A DNA stretch of 57,291 nt from an uncultured Lachnospiraceae bacterium (GTDB taxonomy: Bacteria > Bacillota > Clostridia > Lachnospirales > Lachnospiraceae), in the NCBI GenBank assembly GCA_937910785.1, contig CALDLG010000002.1, positions 1 through 57,291 of the forward strand, given 5' to 3'. The notes beneath the pieces are model-generated. The model saw nothing but the letters and a program-made list of their open reading frames with translations. It searched no databases and was not told the DNA's origin. Shown piece after piece: positions 16,964 through 25,485 of this stretch. Every line of letters begins with the position of its first letter. The stretch's first letter is position 1. Both the position numbers and the translations under genes were made by a program.

Positions 16964-18766
16964 ATGATAAAGGTATCGGATTATATAATCAGAAGGCTGG
17001 AGGAAACAGGGGCAAAGCATATGTTCATGATTCCCGGCGGAGGCGCGATGCACCTGAATGATTCGCTCGGAAAGAGCGGCAAAATACAGTATGTCTGCTG
17101 CCTGCATGAACAGGCATGCGCGATCGCGGCGGAAGCCTATGCCAGAGTGACGAATCAGATCGGGCTGCTGATGGTGACAACGGGGCCCGGAGGAACCAAC
17201 GCCCTCACAGGCGTAGCGGGGGCGTATCTGGAATCCGCGCCGGTGTTCGTGGTGTCAGGTCAGGTGAAACGGGCGGATATGATCAACGGGCAGGGAATCA
17301 GACAACAGGGAATGCAGGAGCTCGATATTATTTCCGTTGTAAAGCCGATTACGAAGTACGCGGCGCTGGTGGATGATCCGCAGATGGTCAGGTATCATCT
17401 GGAACGCGCCCTGTATGAAGCGACGCATGGAAGAAAAGGCCCTGTATGGCTGGATATTCCGTTAGACATACAGGCGATGATGGTGGATGAAGAGAAGCTG
17501 CCCGGATATGTGCCGGCGGTCATGCCGGAGAAGAGCACCTGTCTGGAGAAACAGGCATTACGGGTGATCGATCTGCTTAATGGTGCCAGGAGACCGGTTC
17601 TTCTGGCTGGAAACGGCATACGGCTGGCGGATGGAATCGGGGAATTTCAGGAATTGATAAAGATCTTAAAGATTCCTGTGCTCACCACATGGAATGGAAT
17701 TGATCTGATTGAGGAAACCAATCCGCTTTACTACGGAAGGCCGGGCGGGCTGGGACACCGGTATGCCAATTTCATGCAGCAGAATTCGGATTTCTTCCTG
17801 AGCATCGGCGCGAGGCTGAATCTGCTGCAGACAGGGTACAACTTCGACGGCTTTGCCAGAGCCGCCACCAAAGTGATGGTGGACATCGATAACGCAGAAC
17901 TGCATAAAATCAATGTACGTCCTGACGTGGCGGTCTGTGCGGATGCCCGCGAATTCATCGGGCTGCTTTTAAAGAACAGAGACCGAATTGTGTCAAAAGA
18001 CAGAACGGAATGGTTTGCGTACGGCGACAGGATGAAGGCGAAATATCCCATCGTACAGCCTGCATACAGGGAAGAGAAGGAGCCTGCCAATACTTATGTT
18101 TTGTTGGATCATCTGACGGAACAGATGACAGAGGAAGATCTCTATGTAGCCGGAAGTTCGGGAAGCTGCATCGATATTTCCATGCAGACCTTCCGGGTGA
18201 AAAAAGGGCAGCGGGTATTTACGACAAAGGGGCTGGCATCCATGGGATACGGACTGCCGTCCACCATAGGCGCCTGTCTGGCATCCGGCGGAAAAAGGAC
18301 TGTCTGTGTAAACGGGGACGGCGGTTTTCAGATGAATATTCAGGAACTGCAGACGTTGAAACGTCTGGGGCTTCCCATTAAGATATTTGTTCTCGGAAAT
18401 GGAGGATACGGGGCTATTTATGGAACACAGACGAATCTGTTTGCGGGACATCTGGTAGCATGTAATGAGCAGTCGGATCTGACGATGCCCGATACGGCAT
18501 CCGTTGCGCAGGCATATGGCCTGAGGACGGTCAGAATCAGAAATAACAGAGAGATTGAAGCGGGCGTACGGGAAACACTGGCGGGAAACGATCCGGTGAT
18601 CTGCGATGTGCGGGTTCCGATTGACTTAAAGGTATTTCCCAAGCAGATATCTTATAAACGTTCTGACGGGCAGATGGAATCCCTGCCATTAGAGTACATG
18701 AATCCGATGCTGGAAGAGGACGAGTTCCTGGAAAACATGCTGATTCCGCTATACGAAAAGAAGTAG
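16964..18766 (+). CDS. TPP-dependent enzyme, acetolactate synthase/YerE-like
   Basis: About 600 residues with the three-domain layout of acetolactate synthase. N-terminal GAKHMFMIPGGGAMH and LHEQACAIAAEAYARV contain the catalytic Glu that activates TPP. The central domain follows, and the TPP/Mg site is VNGDGGFQMN with NGGYG about 25 residues later. In Yersinia the homologous YerE uses TPP (with FAD) to add a two-carbon unit from pyruvate to CDP-3,6-dideoxy-4-hexulose. Context directly after rfbFGH and an aldolase-domain gene favours a similar sugar-branching role over branched-chain amino acid synthesis. Start ATG 16964 has GGAAGA near; an ATG at 16937 lacks a site. Confidence 0.85.
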   Translation: MIKVSDYIIRRLEETGAKHMFMIPGGGAMHLNDSLGKSGKIQYVCCLHEQACAIAAEAYARVTNQIGLLMVTTGPGGTNALTGVAGAYLESAPVFVVSGQVKRADMINGQGIRQQGMQELDIISVVKPITKYAALVDDPQMVRYHLERALYEATHGRKGPVWLDIPLDIQAMMVDEEKLPGYVPAVMPEKSTCLEKQALRVIDLLNGARRPVLLAGNGIRLADGIGEFQELIKILKIPVLTTWNGIDLIEETNPLYYGRPGGLGHRYANFMQQNSDFFLSIGARLNLLQTGYNFDGFARAATKVMVDIDNAELHKINVRPDVAVCADAREFIGLLLKNRDRIVSKDRTEWFAYGDRMKAKYPIVQPAYREEKEPANTYVLLDHLTEQMTEEDLYVAGSSGSCIDISMQTFRVKKGQRVFTTKGLASMGYGLPSTIGACLASGGKRTVCVNGDGGFQMNIQELQTLKRLGLPIKIFVLGNGGYGAIYGTQTNLFAGHLVACNEQSDLTMPDTASVAQAYGLRTVRIRNNREIEAGVRETLAGNDPVICDVRVPIDLKVFPKQISYKRSDGQMESLPLEYMNPMLEEDEFLENMLIPLYEKK

Positions 18767-18818
18767 CTTTATGGGTGCACGCCGCATGCCGCAGGCCGGG
18801 CAGAAAGGGATAATTGAG

Positions 18819-19829
18819 ATGAACAGGGTGATCATAACGGGGCCGACCGGAGCAATCGGCATGGCGTTACTGCGGTATCTGGAGGAAAGAGGGATTCAGG
18901 TAATCGCCGTAGTGAGGGAGGATTCCGATCGGAAAAGCCAGATTCAGGAATCGGAACAGGTCATGAAAGTGGAATGTGGTCTGAACGGGCTTCAGAAGCT
19001 GCCGGAAATCATTCGGGCGGCAGCGGAAGAGAGAAAGTGGGATACCGGCAGGATGGGGGATGTTTTCTATCATTTTGCGTGGGAAGGAGCCTTTGGGGAC
19101 GGCAGAAATGATATCTCCCTTCAGATTCGAAATATTTCCTGTGCGTTAAAGGCGGTGGAGGCGGCGGATAAACTGGGCTGCAGCGCCTTTATCGGTGCCG
19201 GCTCTCAGGCGGAATTCGGAAGGTACGAAGGAAAGCTGAACGCGTCGGTGCCCGCGTTTCCGGAAAACGGATACGGAATCGCCAAACTGTGTGCCGGACA
19301 AATGACCAGAATTCTGTGCGGACAGAAAGGAATCCGGCATATCTGGACCAGAATTCTGAGTGTATACGGCCCTTATGACAGAGATATCACTATGATTATG
19401 AATACCATCGGCAGAATGCTGCGCGGAGAAAGAGCTTCCTGTACGAAGGGAGAGCAGATCTGGGATTATCTGTACGCCGGGGACGCCGCGAAGATGATGT
19501 ATCTGCTGGGGGAAAAAGGAATTCACGGGAAGACTTACTGTCTGGGAAGCGGGGACGCCAGACCCCTGAAAGAGTATATCGAGATGATCAGAGAAGAAAT
19601 CGGTCCGGATGCGGAGGCCGGGTACGGTGATATCGCGTATGCTGACGGACAGGTTATGCATTTGTGCGCAGACATCCGGGAACTGATTGAAGACACCGGA
19701 TATACGCCGGACTATACCTTTGAGACCGGCATCCGGGAGACAATCGCCTGGTATCGGCGCAGCCGGATGAAACAGGGAGAAACAGACGCTTCGCAATTTC
19801 CTGAGGGAAGAAGCAGAAGGAAAGGATGA
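18819..19829 (+). CDS. NAD-dependent epimerase/dehydratase (YerF-like SDR)
   Basis: Extended short-chain dehydrogenase of 336 residues, start ATG 18819 with AAAGGGA 8 bases upstream. It has a TGPTGAIG dinucleotide motif at residues 6-13, GAGSQAEFG in the core and the catalytic YGIAK near residue 149. The family includes CDP-sugar ketoreductases such as CDP-abequose synthase and YerF. Its place right after the TPP enzyme suggests it reduces the branched keto product, but epimerisation is equally possible from sequence alone. Confidence 0.82.
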   Translation: MNRVIITGPTGAIGMALLRYLEERGIQVIAVVREDSDRKSQIQESEQVMKVECGLNGLQKLPEIIRAAAEERKWDTGRMGDVFYHFAWEGAFGDGRNDISLQIRNISCALKAVEAADKLGCSAFIGAGSQAEFGRYEGKLNASVPAFPENGYGIAKLCAGQMTRILCGQKGIRHIWTRILSVYGPYDRDITMIMNTIGRMLRGERASCTKGEQIWDYLYAGDAAKMMYLLGEKGIHGKTYCLGSGDARPLKEYIEMIREEIGPDAEAGYGDIAYADGQVMHLCADIRELIEDTGYTPDYTFETGIRETIAWYRRSRMKQGETDASQFPEGRSRRKG

Positions 19830-19836
19830 GAACAGA

Positions 19837-20787
19837 ATGAAGAAAATCAGTATCATGATTCCCTGCTATAACGAAGAAGAAAATGTCGTTCCGATGAGTG
19901 AGGCAATTACCGCGCTGTTTCAGGGAGAGCTGGCGCAATATGATTATGAACTTCTGTTCATCGATAATGATTCGTCGGATCAGACCAGAACGCTGCTGCG
20001 GGAAATATGCGCGAAGAACAAGCATATAAAGGCTATCCTGAACGCCAGAAATTTCGGACAGTTCAATTCACCTTATTATGGGCTGTGTCAGACGACGGGA
20101 GACTGTACGGTAGCGCTCTGCTGTGATTTTCAGGACCCGGTGGAAATGATACCGCAGTTCGTAAAGGAATGGGAAAACGGCTATAAGATCGTCTGCGGCA
20201 TTAAAGCGACCAGCAAAGAAAATAAAATGATGCGGTTTCTCAGGACCTGTTACTACAAGATCATTCGGAAAATGTCGGACGTCGATCAGATCGAACATTT
20301 TACAGGCTTTGGTCTGTATGACAGGAGTTTCGTACAGGTAGTGAAGGAACTGGATGATCCCATTCCTTTTTTCAGAGGGATTGTTGCGGAGCTTGGCTAT
20401 AAGAGAAAAGACATTCCGTATGAGCAGCAGAGACGCAGGGCGGGAAAAACGCATAATAACTGGTTTACCCTGTATGACGCGGCTATGTTAAGCTTTACCT
20501 CCTATACGAAAGCCGGGCTGCGGATCGCGACCGTTTCCGGATTTGCGATGGCAGCTGTCAGCATGATCCTTGCGTTCATTTATCTCATCTTAAAGCTGAT
20601 GTACTGGGACCGGTTCGTGGCGGGAATGACGCCCATCCTGCTTGCGGTGCTTGTACTGGGGTCTGTGCAGCTGTTTTTTATCGGATTTCTTGGAGAATAT
20701 GTGCTGAGCATTAACAAAAGAATGATGAAACGGCCGTTGGTGATAGAAGAAGAGAGGATTAATTTTGAAGATGAAGATGGGAAATAG
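19837..20787 (+). CDS. GT2 glycosyltransferase, GtrB/DPM1-like, lipid-carrier type
   Basis: 316 residues: a cytoplasmic GT-A domain (SIMIPCYNEEENV, LLFIDNDSSDQT and the acidic CCDFQDPVEM, residues ~1-230) and two C-terminal membrane helices (~235-265 and ~272-295). This is the layout of enzymes that charge undecaprenyl phosphate with a single sugar (GtrB, ArnC). With GtrA two genes downstream it would form a charge-and-flip pair for the sugar made upstream. AAAGGATG lies before ATG 19837. Overlaps the next gene by ~23 bases. Confidence 0.9.
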   Translation: MKKISIMIPCYNEEENVVPMSEAITALFQGELAQYDYELLFIDNDSSDQTRTLLREICAKNKHIKAILNARNFGQFNSPYYGLCQTTGDCTVALCCDFQDPVEMIPQFVKEWENGYKIVCGIKATSKENKMMRFLRTCYYKIIRKMSDVDQIEHFTGFGLYDRSFVQVVKELDDPIPFFRGIVAELGYKRKDIPYEQQRRRAGKTHNNWFTLYDAAMLSFTSYTKAGLRIATVSGFAMAAVSMILAFIYLILKLMYWDRFVAGMTPILLAVLVLGSVQLFFIGFLGEYVLSINKRMMKRPLVIEEERINFEDEDGK

Positions 20788-22180
20788 TATCAAAGCTGTC
20801 TGGAGCAGAGTCAGAAACGAGCCGGGTTTCTTTCTGTTTCTGCTTCTGACGGCGGAAGTTCTCTATATGGGATGGGCGGTATGCACAAAATGGTATCATA
20901 TAGATTCTTATATTCACAATAATCCATATGATACCTTTATGGATTACTTCCATATGTTAAGGACGGCAGGAACAGATCATGCTTCCATCTATGAAACAAA
21001 AGTAATCTATCCCGCATTCTGCTTTTTTTTATGGAGTATTTTATACCATCTGATACCGGCGGCATATTGGGATCTGGACGCGTTTGCATTGCGAAGCCTG
21101 CAGCAGGCCCTGTTTGTCTTTGTCATGCTTTTGGTGATTATGTCTGTCTGTATATGGGAGCTGTTAAAGAAGGGCTATGGGAGAAGCGGAGCTGAAAAGG
21201 CGTTATTTGCGTTATCCATGATCCTGTCGGGGCCCATGCTGTCCACGATTGAAAGAGGGAATATCATTCTTCTTGCATTTGTCAGCGCGCTGTTTTTCAT
21301 ATTGTATTATCGTTCGGAAAAGAAGTATCTTCGGTATCTGTCCTACGCTGCGCTGGCGGTATCGGCATCCGTTAAGATATACCCCGCGCTGTTTGGCATA
21401 TTAATTCTGGAACGCAGGCGATGGAAAGAGGCAGCGTTGGCAGTTCTGCTGGGACTTCTTGTCTTTGTGCTGCCTTTTTGGGAATTCGGGGGAGTTTCTT
21501 CGATTATAACGCTGTTTCAAAATATTATGGAGGCCTCTCCGAATCTTGCGAACAGAGGGACAAACTATAATTACTCGTTTGCCAATTTGATAAAAATCAT
21601 TCAGATCATGAGCGGAAGCGGTATGACGGCACAGTCTGCCGCATTAAAGCTGATTCCGATCGGTATGACGGGATTTATTTATCTGACAGGACGGGAAGAA
21701 TGGAAAAAGGCGGCCGCAATCGTGCTGTTTTTTATCTGGGTTCCGGAATTCAGCTATACCTATGCCCTGCTTTTCTTCATCCTTCCCTTTTTGCTGTTTT
21801 TGAAATCAAAGGAAAAACTGAAAGCGGGAGATATTTCTTATATGCTGCTGTTCCTGCTTATTTTCCTGCCGACGGCAACGGCTGTTTTTCCGCAGCTGGA
21901 TGCGCCGGGGGCTCCCTATCCGATTTCCGTGTCCGTCATGATTACCAATGCCGGTATTGTGGCTTTGGGCCTGCTCCTGACTGCGGAAGGCATTGTGAAT
22001 CTGATAAAGGGGGGCGGAAAGAAAAAGAGACGAAGAAGAAAAAAGAAAAGAAAGAGAAGCGTGAAGAAAAGAATAAAGGGCAAAAGAAGAGAGCGGAAGA
22101 AAAAAGTGGAAGAAGAGGGCGGATTGCAAAAACATGAAGATCAGGGCATTTTGGAATATGACGGAAAAACTGTTATATGA
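20765..22180 (+). CDS. GT87-like polytopic mannosyltransferase-type protein
   Basis: About 471 residues with ~10 hydrophobic helices and the GT87 pattern STIERGNIILLAFVSALFF followed by an AVSASVKIYPALFGI block. GT87 enzymes transfer sugars from polyprenyl-phosphate donors on the outer face. TTG 20765 has GAGAGG 7 bases before it; ATG 20771 is the alternative. The C-terminus (about residues 417-460) is an extraordinary Lys/Arg-rich tail encoded by a purine-only stretch, and the gene runs 47 bases into gtrA. Confidence 0.78.
   Translation: MKMKMGNSIKAVWSRVRNEPGFFLFLLLTAEVLYMGWAVCTKWYHIDSYIHNNPYDTFMDYFHMLRTAGTDHASIYETKVIYPAFCFFLWSILYHLIPAAYWDLDAFALRSLQQALFVFVMLLVIMSVCIWELLKKGYGRSGAEKALFALSMILSGPMLSTIERGNIILLAFVSALFFILYYRSEKKYLRYLSYAALAVSASVKIYPALFGILILERRRWKEAALAVLLGLLVFVLPFWEFGGVSSIITLFQNIMEASPNLANRGTNYNYSFANLIKIIQIMSGSGMTAQSAALKLIPIGMTGFIYLTGREEWKKAAAIVLFFIWVPEFSYTYALLFFILPFLLFLKSKEKLKAGDISYMLLFLLIFLPTATAVFPQLDAPGAPYPISVSVMITNAGIVALGLLLTAEGIVNLIKGGGKKKRRRRKKKRKRSVKKRIKGKRRERKKKVEEEGGLQKHEDQGILEYDGKTVI
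22007..22118 (+). other. Polypurine tract encoding a basic protein tail
   Basis: Nearly pure A/G sequence (a handful of pyrimidines in ~110 bases), including a G6 run at 22009-22014. It encodes KKKRRRRKKKRKRSVKKR-type sequence after the last membrane helix. Such tracts can form triplex DNA or slip; here the frame stays open to 22180. Confidence 0.75.
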
Positions 22181-22682
22181 AACAGTAAGCCGCGTTTATC
22201 GTTTCTGCGGAAAAGAATTAAGCAAAGATGCCTTTCAGACGTATCTGCAGTTTATGAAATTCGGAATCATCGGACTGAGCAATACGGCAATCTCTTATTT
22301 CTGTTATTCGCTCGGCCTGCTGATGTTCCGGAGATTTGGCTTATTTGGCAGCGTGGATTATCTGACGGCACAGCTTGCGGCGTTTTTGCTCAGTGTTCTG
22401 TGGTCATTTTACTGGAATAACCGGTTTGTCTTTCGGATAAAAGACGGAGAAAAGCGGTCTCTCTGGAAAGCGCTGCTAAAGACTTATATCTCCTATTCGT
22501 TTACAGGACTGTTTTTGAGCAGCGTTCTTCTTTCCGTATGGGTGCGTGGATTTCATCTGTCGGAATTTATAGCGCCCATGATCAATCTGATAATTACGGT
22601 GCCGCTTAATTTTGTGATGAATAAGCTGTGGGCCTTCCGGCACAGTGAAAAAGAAAATGAGGAATCGGAAAAGGCAGGATAA
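22134..22682 (+). CDS. GtrA family membrane protein
   Basis: 182 residues with four hydrophobic helices typical of GtrA-like proteins: FMKFGIIGLSNTAISYFCYS, a second helix, WSFYWNNRFVFRI before a central loop, and a C-terminal LNFVMNKLWAFR, the classic NK.W.F end. GtrA proteins are thought to flip undecaprenyl-phosphate-linked sugars. Best partner is the GT2 at 19837. ATG 22134 overlaps the upstream gene by 47 bases; ATG 22158 is an alternative start. Confidence 0.93.
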   Translation: MKIRAFWNMTEKLLYETVSRVYRFCGKELSKDAFQTYLQFMKFGIIGLSNTAISYFCYSLGLLMFRRFGLFGSVDYLTAQLAAFLLSVLWSFYWNNRFVFRIKDGEKRSLWKALLKTYISYSFTGLFLSSVLLSVWVRGFHLSEFIAPMINLIITVPLNFVMNKLWAFRHSEKENEESEKAG

Positions 22683-22683
22683 C

Positions 22684-24156
22684 ATGAAAAACAAAAAAAG
22701 GATCTGGCTCAGTCTGCTTCTGTATTTATATCTGGCATTGCCAACGCTTATTTTCATGATCGGATGGCTGAAATGGTATTTCGCATTCCCTTTCGGAATG
22801 CTGACGGCGTTTGCCTGCGTCAGAGCTTTTACGGTTTCCATGCGGAACGAAGATTTCGTTCCGGAACCGGCGGATATCAGTACGTTTCTAAAGGCGCTTG
22901 CGCTGATTATTGTCTGGGTGTACCTGTCGGGGATTGGCGGATGGTGCTTTCAGAATCGCGATCATGGAACAAGGAATGCCATCTTCCGGGCTTTGGTGGA
23001 GTATGACTGGCCGGTGGTTTCCCATGATGGAAGCAGAGGATTGATTTATTATATCGGATTCTGGCTTCCCGCGGCCTGTATCGGTAAGCTTCTGGGGCTT
23101 GAGGCCGGATATGCGGCACAGGTTATCTGGGCTGTGGCCGGCATCTTTATCGTTTATGTTCTGATCTGTGTTTATCGGCATAAGGTGGATTTATGGCCTG
23201 TCATTTTTTTAATATTTTTCAGCGGACTGGATTATGTCGGAGCTTGGATACTGGGAGAAGAGGAGCTTTTGAACCTGCGGCTTGCGGAGCATCTGGAATG
23301 GTGGGCCATCGATTTCCAGTATACTTCCATGACGGCACAGCTGTTCTGGGTGTTTAATCAGGCCATACCGGCATGGGTGTCTACAATTTTGATCCTGACA
23401 CAGAAAGACTGTAAAAATATGCTGTTTATTCTGTCGCTCACGATGCTTTCCTCCACAATTCCGTTCGTTGGGATGATTCCGATCGTTCTGTATCTGTATG
23501 GAAAGCGGGTGGCAGAGGACCGCAATCACTGGAAAGAGATCCGGACATTTCAGAATATCGTGGGCGTTCTGGTCATAGGCGGATGCGTATTTCTCTATCT
23601 GATCGGCAATCGTTCCGGCGGAATGATCGGTCAGGACAACGCTTCTCTCATCGTGCGGGAGCCGGCGGCGGCTTTGCTGCGGTATCTGTTGTTTTTCCTT
23701 CTGGAGTTTGGCATTTATCTGTATTTTATATGCAGATATCGGAAACGGGATTCTCTCGTCTATCTGGTTACCGCCATTCTGCTTCTTTGCCCTTTCATAA
23801 AAGTGGGGGAAGGACATGATTTTTGCATGCGGGCATCCGTACCGGCGCTTTTTATTCTGATGCTTCTGTGTATGGAGACACTGGAGAAAATCCGTCAGGA
23901 AGGAAAGAAATATCTGCTTGCAGTCTATTGTGTTGTCCTGCTTTTGGGCTCGGTCACCGCCTTTAACGAAATTCACAGATCGGTAAAGATTACCTATTGG
24001 AGAGTTACGAACGGAGAGTCGGTCCGATATCCGGAAATCGGCATAGAAAAGGAGCTGTTTCAATACGGTAATTTCTCCGGAGAAGCGCCGGACAGCGTTT
24101 TTTACCGGTATTTTGCGGATCTTTACAGTGTTTATGTTGAAACTGAATTCGATTAG
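22684..24156 (+). CDS. Large polytopic membrane protein of unknown function
   Basis: 490 residues, about 12 hydrophobic helices over nearly the full length, with loops such as NRDHGTRNAIFRALVEYDWP and WWAIDFQYTSMTAQLFWVFNQ. ATG 22684 lies directly after the gtrA stop (22680-22682) with GGCAGGA upstream; the 39-base longer form would overlap gtrA. The topology fits a GT-C transferase or polymerase, and the context favours a step in surface-glycan assembly. I do not recognise a named family. Confidence 0.8.
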   Translation: MKNKKRIWLSLLLYLYLALPTLIFMIGWLKWYFAFPFGMLTAFACVRAFTVSMRNEDFVPEPADISTFLKALALIIVWVYLSGIGGWCFQNRDHGTRNAIFRALVEYDWPVVSHDGSRGLIYYIGFWLPAACIGKLLGLEAGYAAQVIWAVAGIFIVYVLICVYRHKVDLWPVIFLIFFSGLDYVGAWILGEEELLNLRLAEHLEWWAIDFQYTSMTAQLFWVFNQAIPAWVSTILILTQKDCKNMLFILSLTMLSSTIPFVGMIPIVLYLYGKRVAEDRNHWKEIRTFQNIVGVLVIGGCVFLYLIGNRSGGMIGQDNASLIVREPAAALLRYLLFFLLEFGIYLYFICRYRKRDSLVYLVTAILLLCPFIKVGEGHDFCMRASVPALFILMLLCMETLEKIRQEGKKYLLAVYCVVLLLGSVTAFNEIHRSVKITYWRVTNGESVRYPEIGIEKELFQYGNFSGEAPDSVFYRYFADLYSVYVETEFD

Positions 24157-24170
24157 TTACAGGAGAGAAG

Positions 24171-25418
24171 ATGAATATGAAAAAGAAGAGCAGAAAGATG
24201 GAACTGGACGTAATCCGGATCGTGGCATGCCTTATGGTTTTTATGCTGCATACATTGATTTGCACCAAACAATTAGTGGATTTCTCAAAGGAAGGAATGA
24301 AGGTGTGGTGGACGTATACACCTGCCTGGGGAGGGGTATGGATATTCTTTTTTCTGTCTGCCTGGTTTTCCGCCGGTGTTTTCTGGAAGGAGGATTATAA
24401 ATATACATTGTCCAATGTGTTGAGATTTTACGGAACGAAAATTATTAAGATCGGCATTCCCTCTTACTTCTTTACATTTTTGCTGATCATTACCCACTAT
24501 ACGACCTATTGGACCAATACGGATATCATGATCCGCCTTTTTACCTTTCGATTTAATGGAATCGGAGGAGTAGACGGAATCGGAGCGCTCTGGTATATTT
24601 CAACCCTGATGCAGCTATTTCTGCTGACGCCGTTTCTTATGATGGCAATTCATAAGCTGTTTCGCAGAGTAAAGAGCAGGATAGTGTGGAAATGTCTGAT
24701 CGGAATTATCGTTCTGCTTGGACTGGGAAATCGTCTTCTGCTATTGAAATACAATATTACCTGGTACGAATGGATCTATACTTTCAGTCTTTCCAATCTG
24801 GACATTTATATCTGCGGATTATTGTGTCATGTTTTATGCAGTCAGAAGAAAAAGGAAAGCGCCGGGTGGCTGAAGTGGATGGCATCTGCCGGGATGATTG
24901 CGGTAATCGGGAGTAATACATGGATTTATTATGCGGGGGATTACGGAAACGCGGACTGCATGATGCTTTATCAGTATGTATATCCTTCCTTTTACATATT
25001 GGCGCTGACGTTTTTTACGTCGGTTTTTCATTCCAATGCGCCGGACCGCCTCGAAGAGGGAACGGAGAGAAGAGGGAAAAGGATGATTCGAACTGTCATC
25101 ACCAGATTATCAGGGTATACGTTCTGGTTTTATCTGTGGCATTCCTTTGTACTGCCCCAGATCTATCAGCAGATACGCGTGAGCGGTCCGGTTTCCACCC
25201 ATCTGAGACTGATGGGATATACGGCCGTCATAACCCTTGTTTTATCGATATTTTTTGAGAATGCCTTCTCTCTTCTTCTCAGGCCGATGATCAGCCGGCT
25301 GAAAACTCCAGGGGGGGGCATGGCCGGAAGGAAGATACTGGCAAATAGAAGAAACATGCATTTTGCGATTGATAAATTGTATAGAGTACGGTATGGCATG
25401 CGGGTATCCTTCCCATAA
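24171..25418 (+). CDS. Acyltransferase-3 family membrane O-acyltransferase
   Basis: 415 residues with ~10 helices. The N-terminal MELDVIRIVACLMVFMLH carries the R-x9-H catalytic pattern of acyltransferase 3 (OafA/NolL) proteins, which O-acetylate or O-succinylate surface sugars. AGGAGA lies 4 bases before ATG 24171. Codons 381-383 (Gly-Gly-Gly, after the last helix) are encoded by a run of eight G at 25311-25318, so one-base slips would swap the C-terminal ~35 residues for two other tails without touching the catalytic helices. Confidence 0.92.
   Translation: MNMKKKSRKMELDVIRIVACLMVFMLHTLICTKQLVDFSKEGMKVWWTYTPAWGGVWIFFFLSAWFSAGVFWKEDYKYTLSNVLRFYGTKIIKIGIPSYFFTFLLIITHYTTYWTNTDIMIRLFTFRFNGIGGVDGIGALWYISTLMQLFLLTPFLMMAIHKLFRRVKSRIVWKCLIGIIVLLGLGNRLLLLKYNITWYEWIYTFSLSNLDIYICGLLCHVLCSQKKKESAGWLKWMASAGMIAVIGSNTWIYYAGDYGNADCMMLYQYVYPSFYILALTFFTSVFHSNAPDRLEEGTERRGKRMIRTVITRLSGYTFWFYLWHSFVLPQIYQQIRVSGPVSTHLRLMGYTAVITLVLSIFFENAFSLLLRPMISRLKTPGGGMAGRKILANRRNMHFAIDKLYRVRYGMRVSFP
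25311..25318 (+). repeat. G8 homopolymer in the acyltransferase-3 gene
   Basis: Eight G between CTCCA and CATGG. G8 gives a 415-residue protein; G9 would stop about 12 codons after the tract; G7 would read on past 25418 to a TAA at about 25443. Confidence 0.9.
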
Positions 25419-25485
25419 GCGGCCGAATATGACGCCATACGCATAAATTCAGGAAGAAAATTCTATAGAAAGACGGAGGATTATT

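Noticed and set aside
22009..22014. G6 run as another phase-variable tract
   Set aside because: Six G is shorter than the four G8 runs, and G6 runs also occur in the AICAR transformylase gene (near 5725) and in the gap at 2470, so it is not distinctive.
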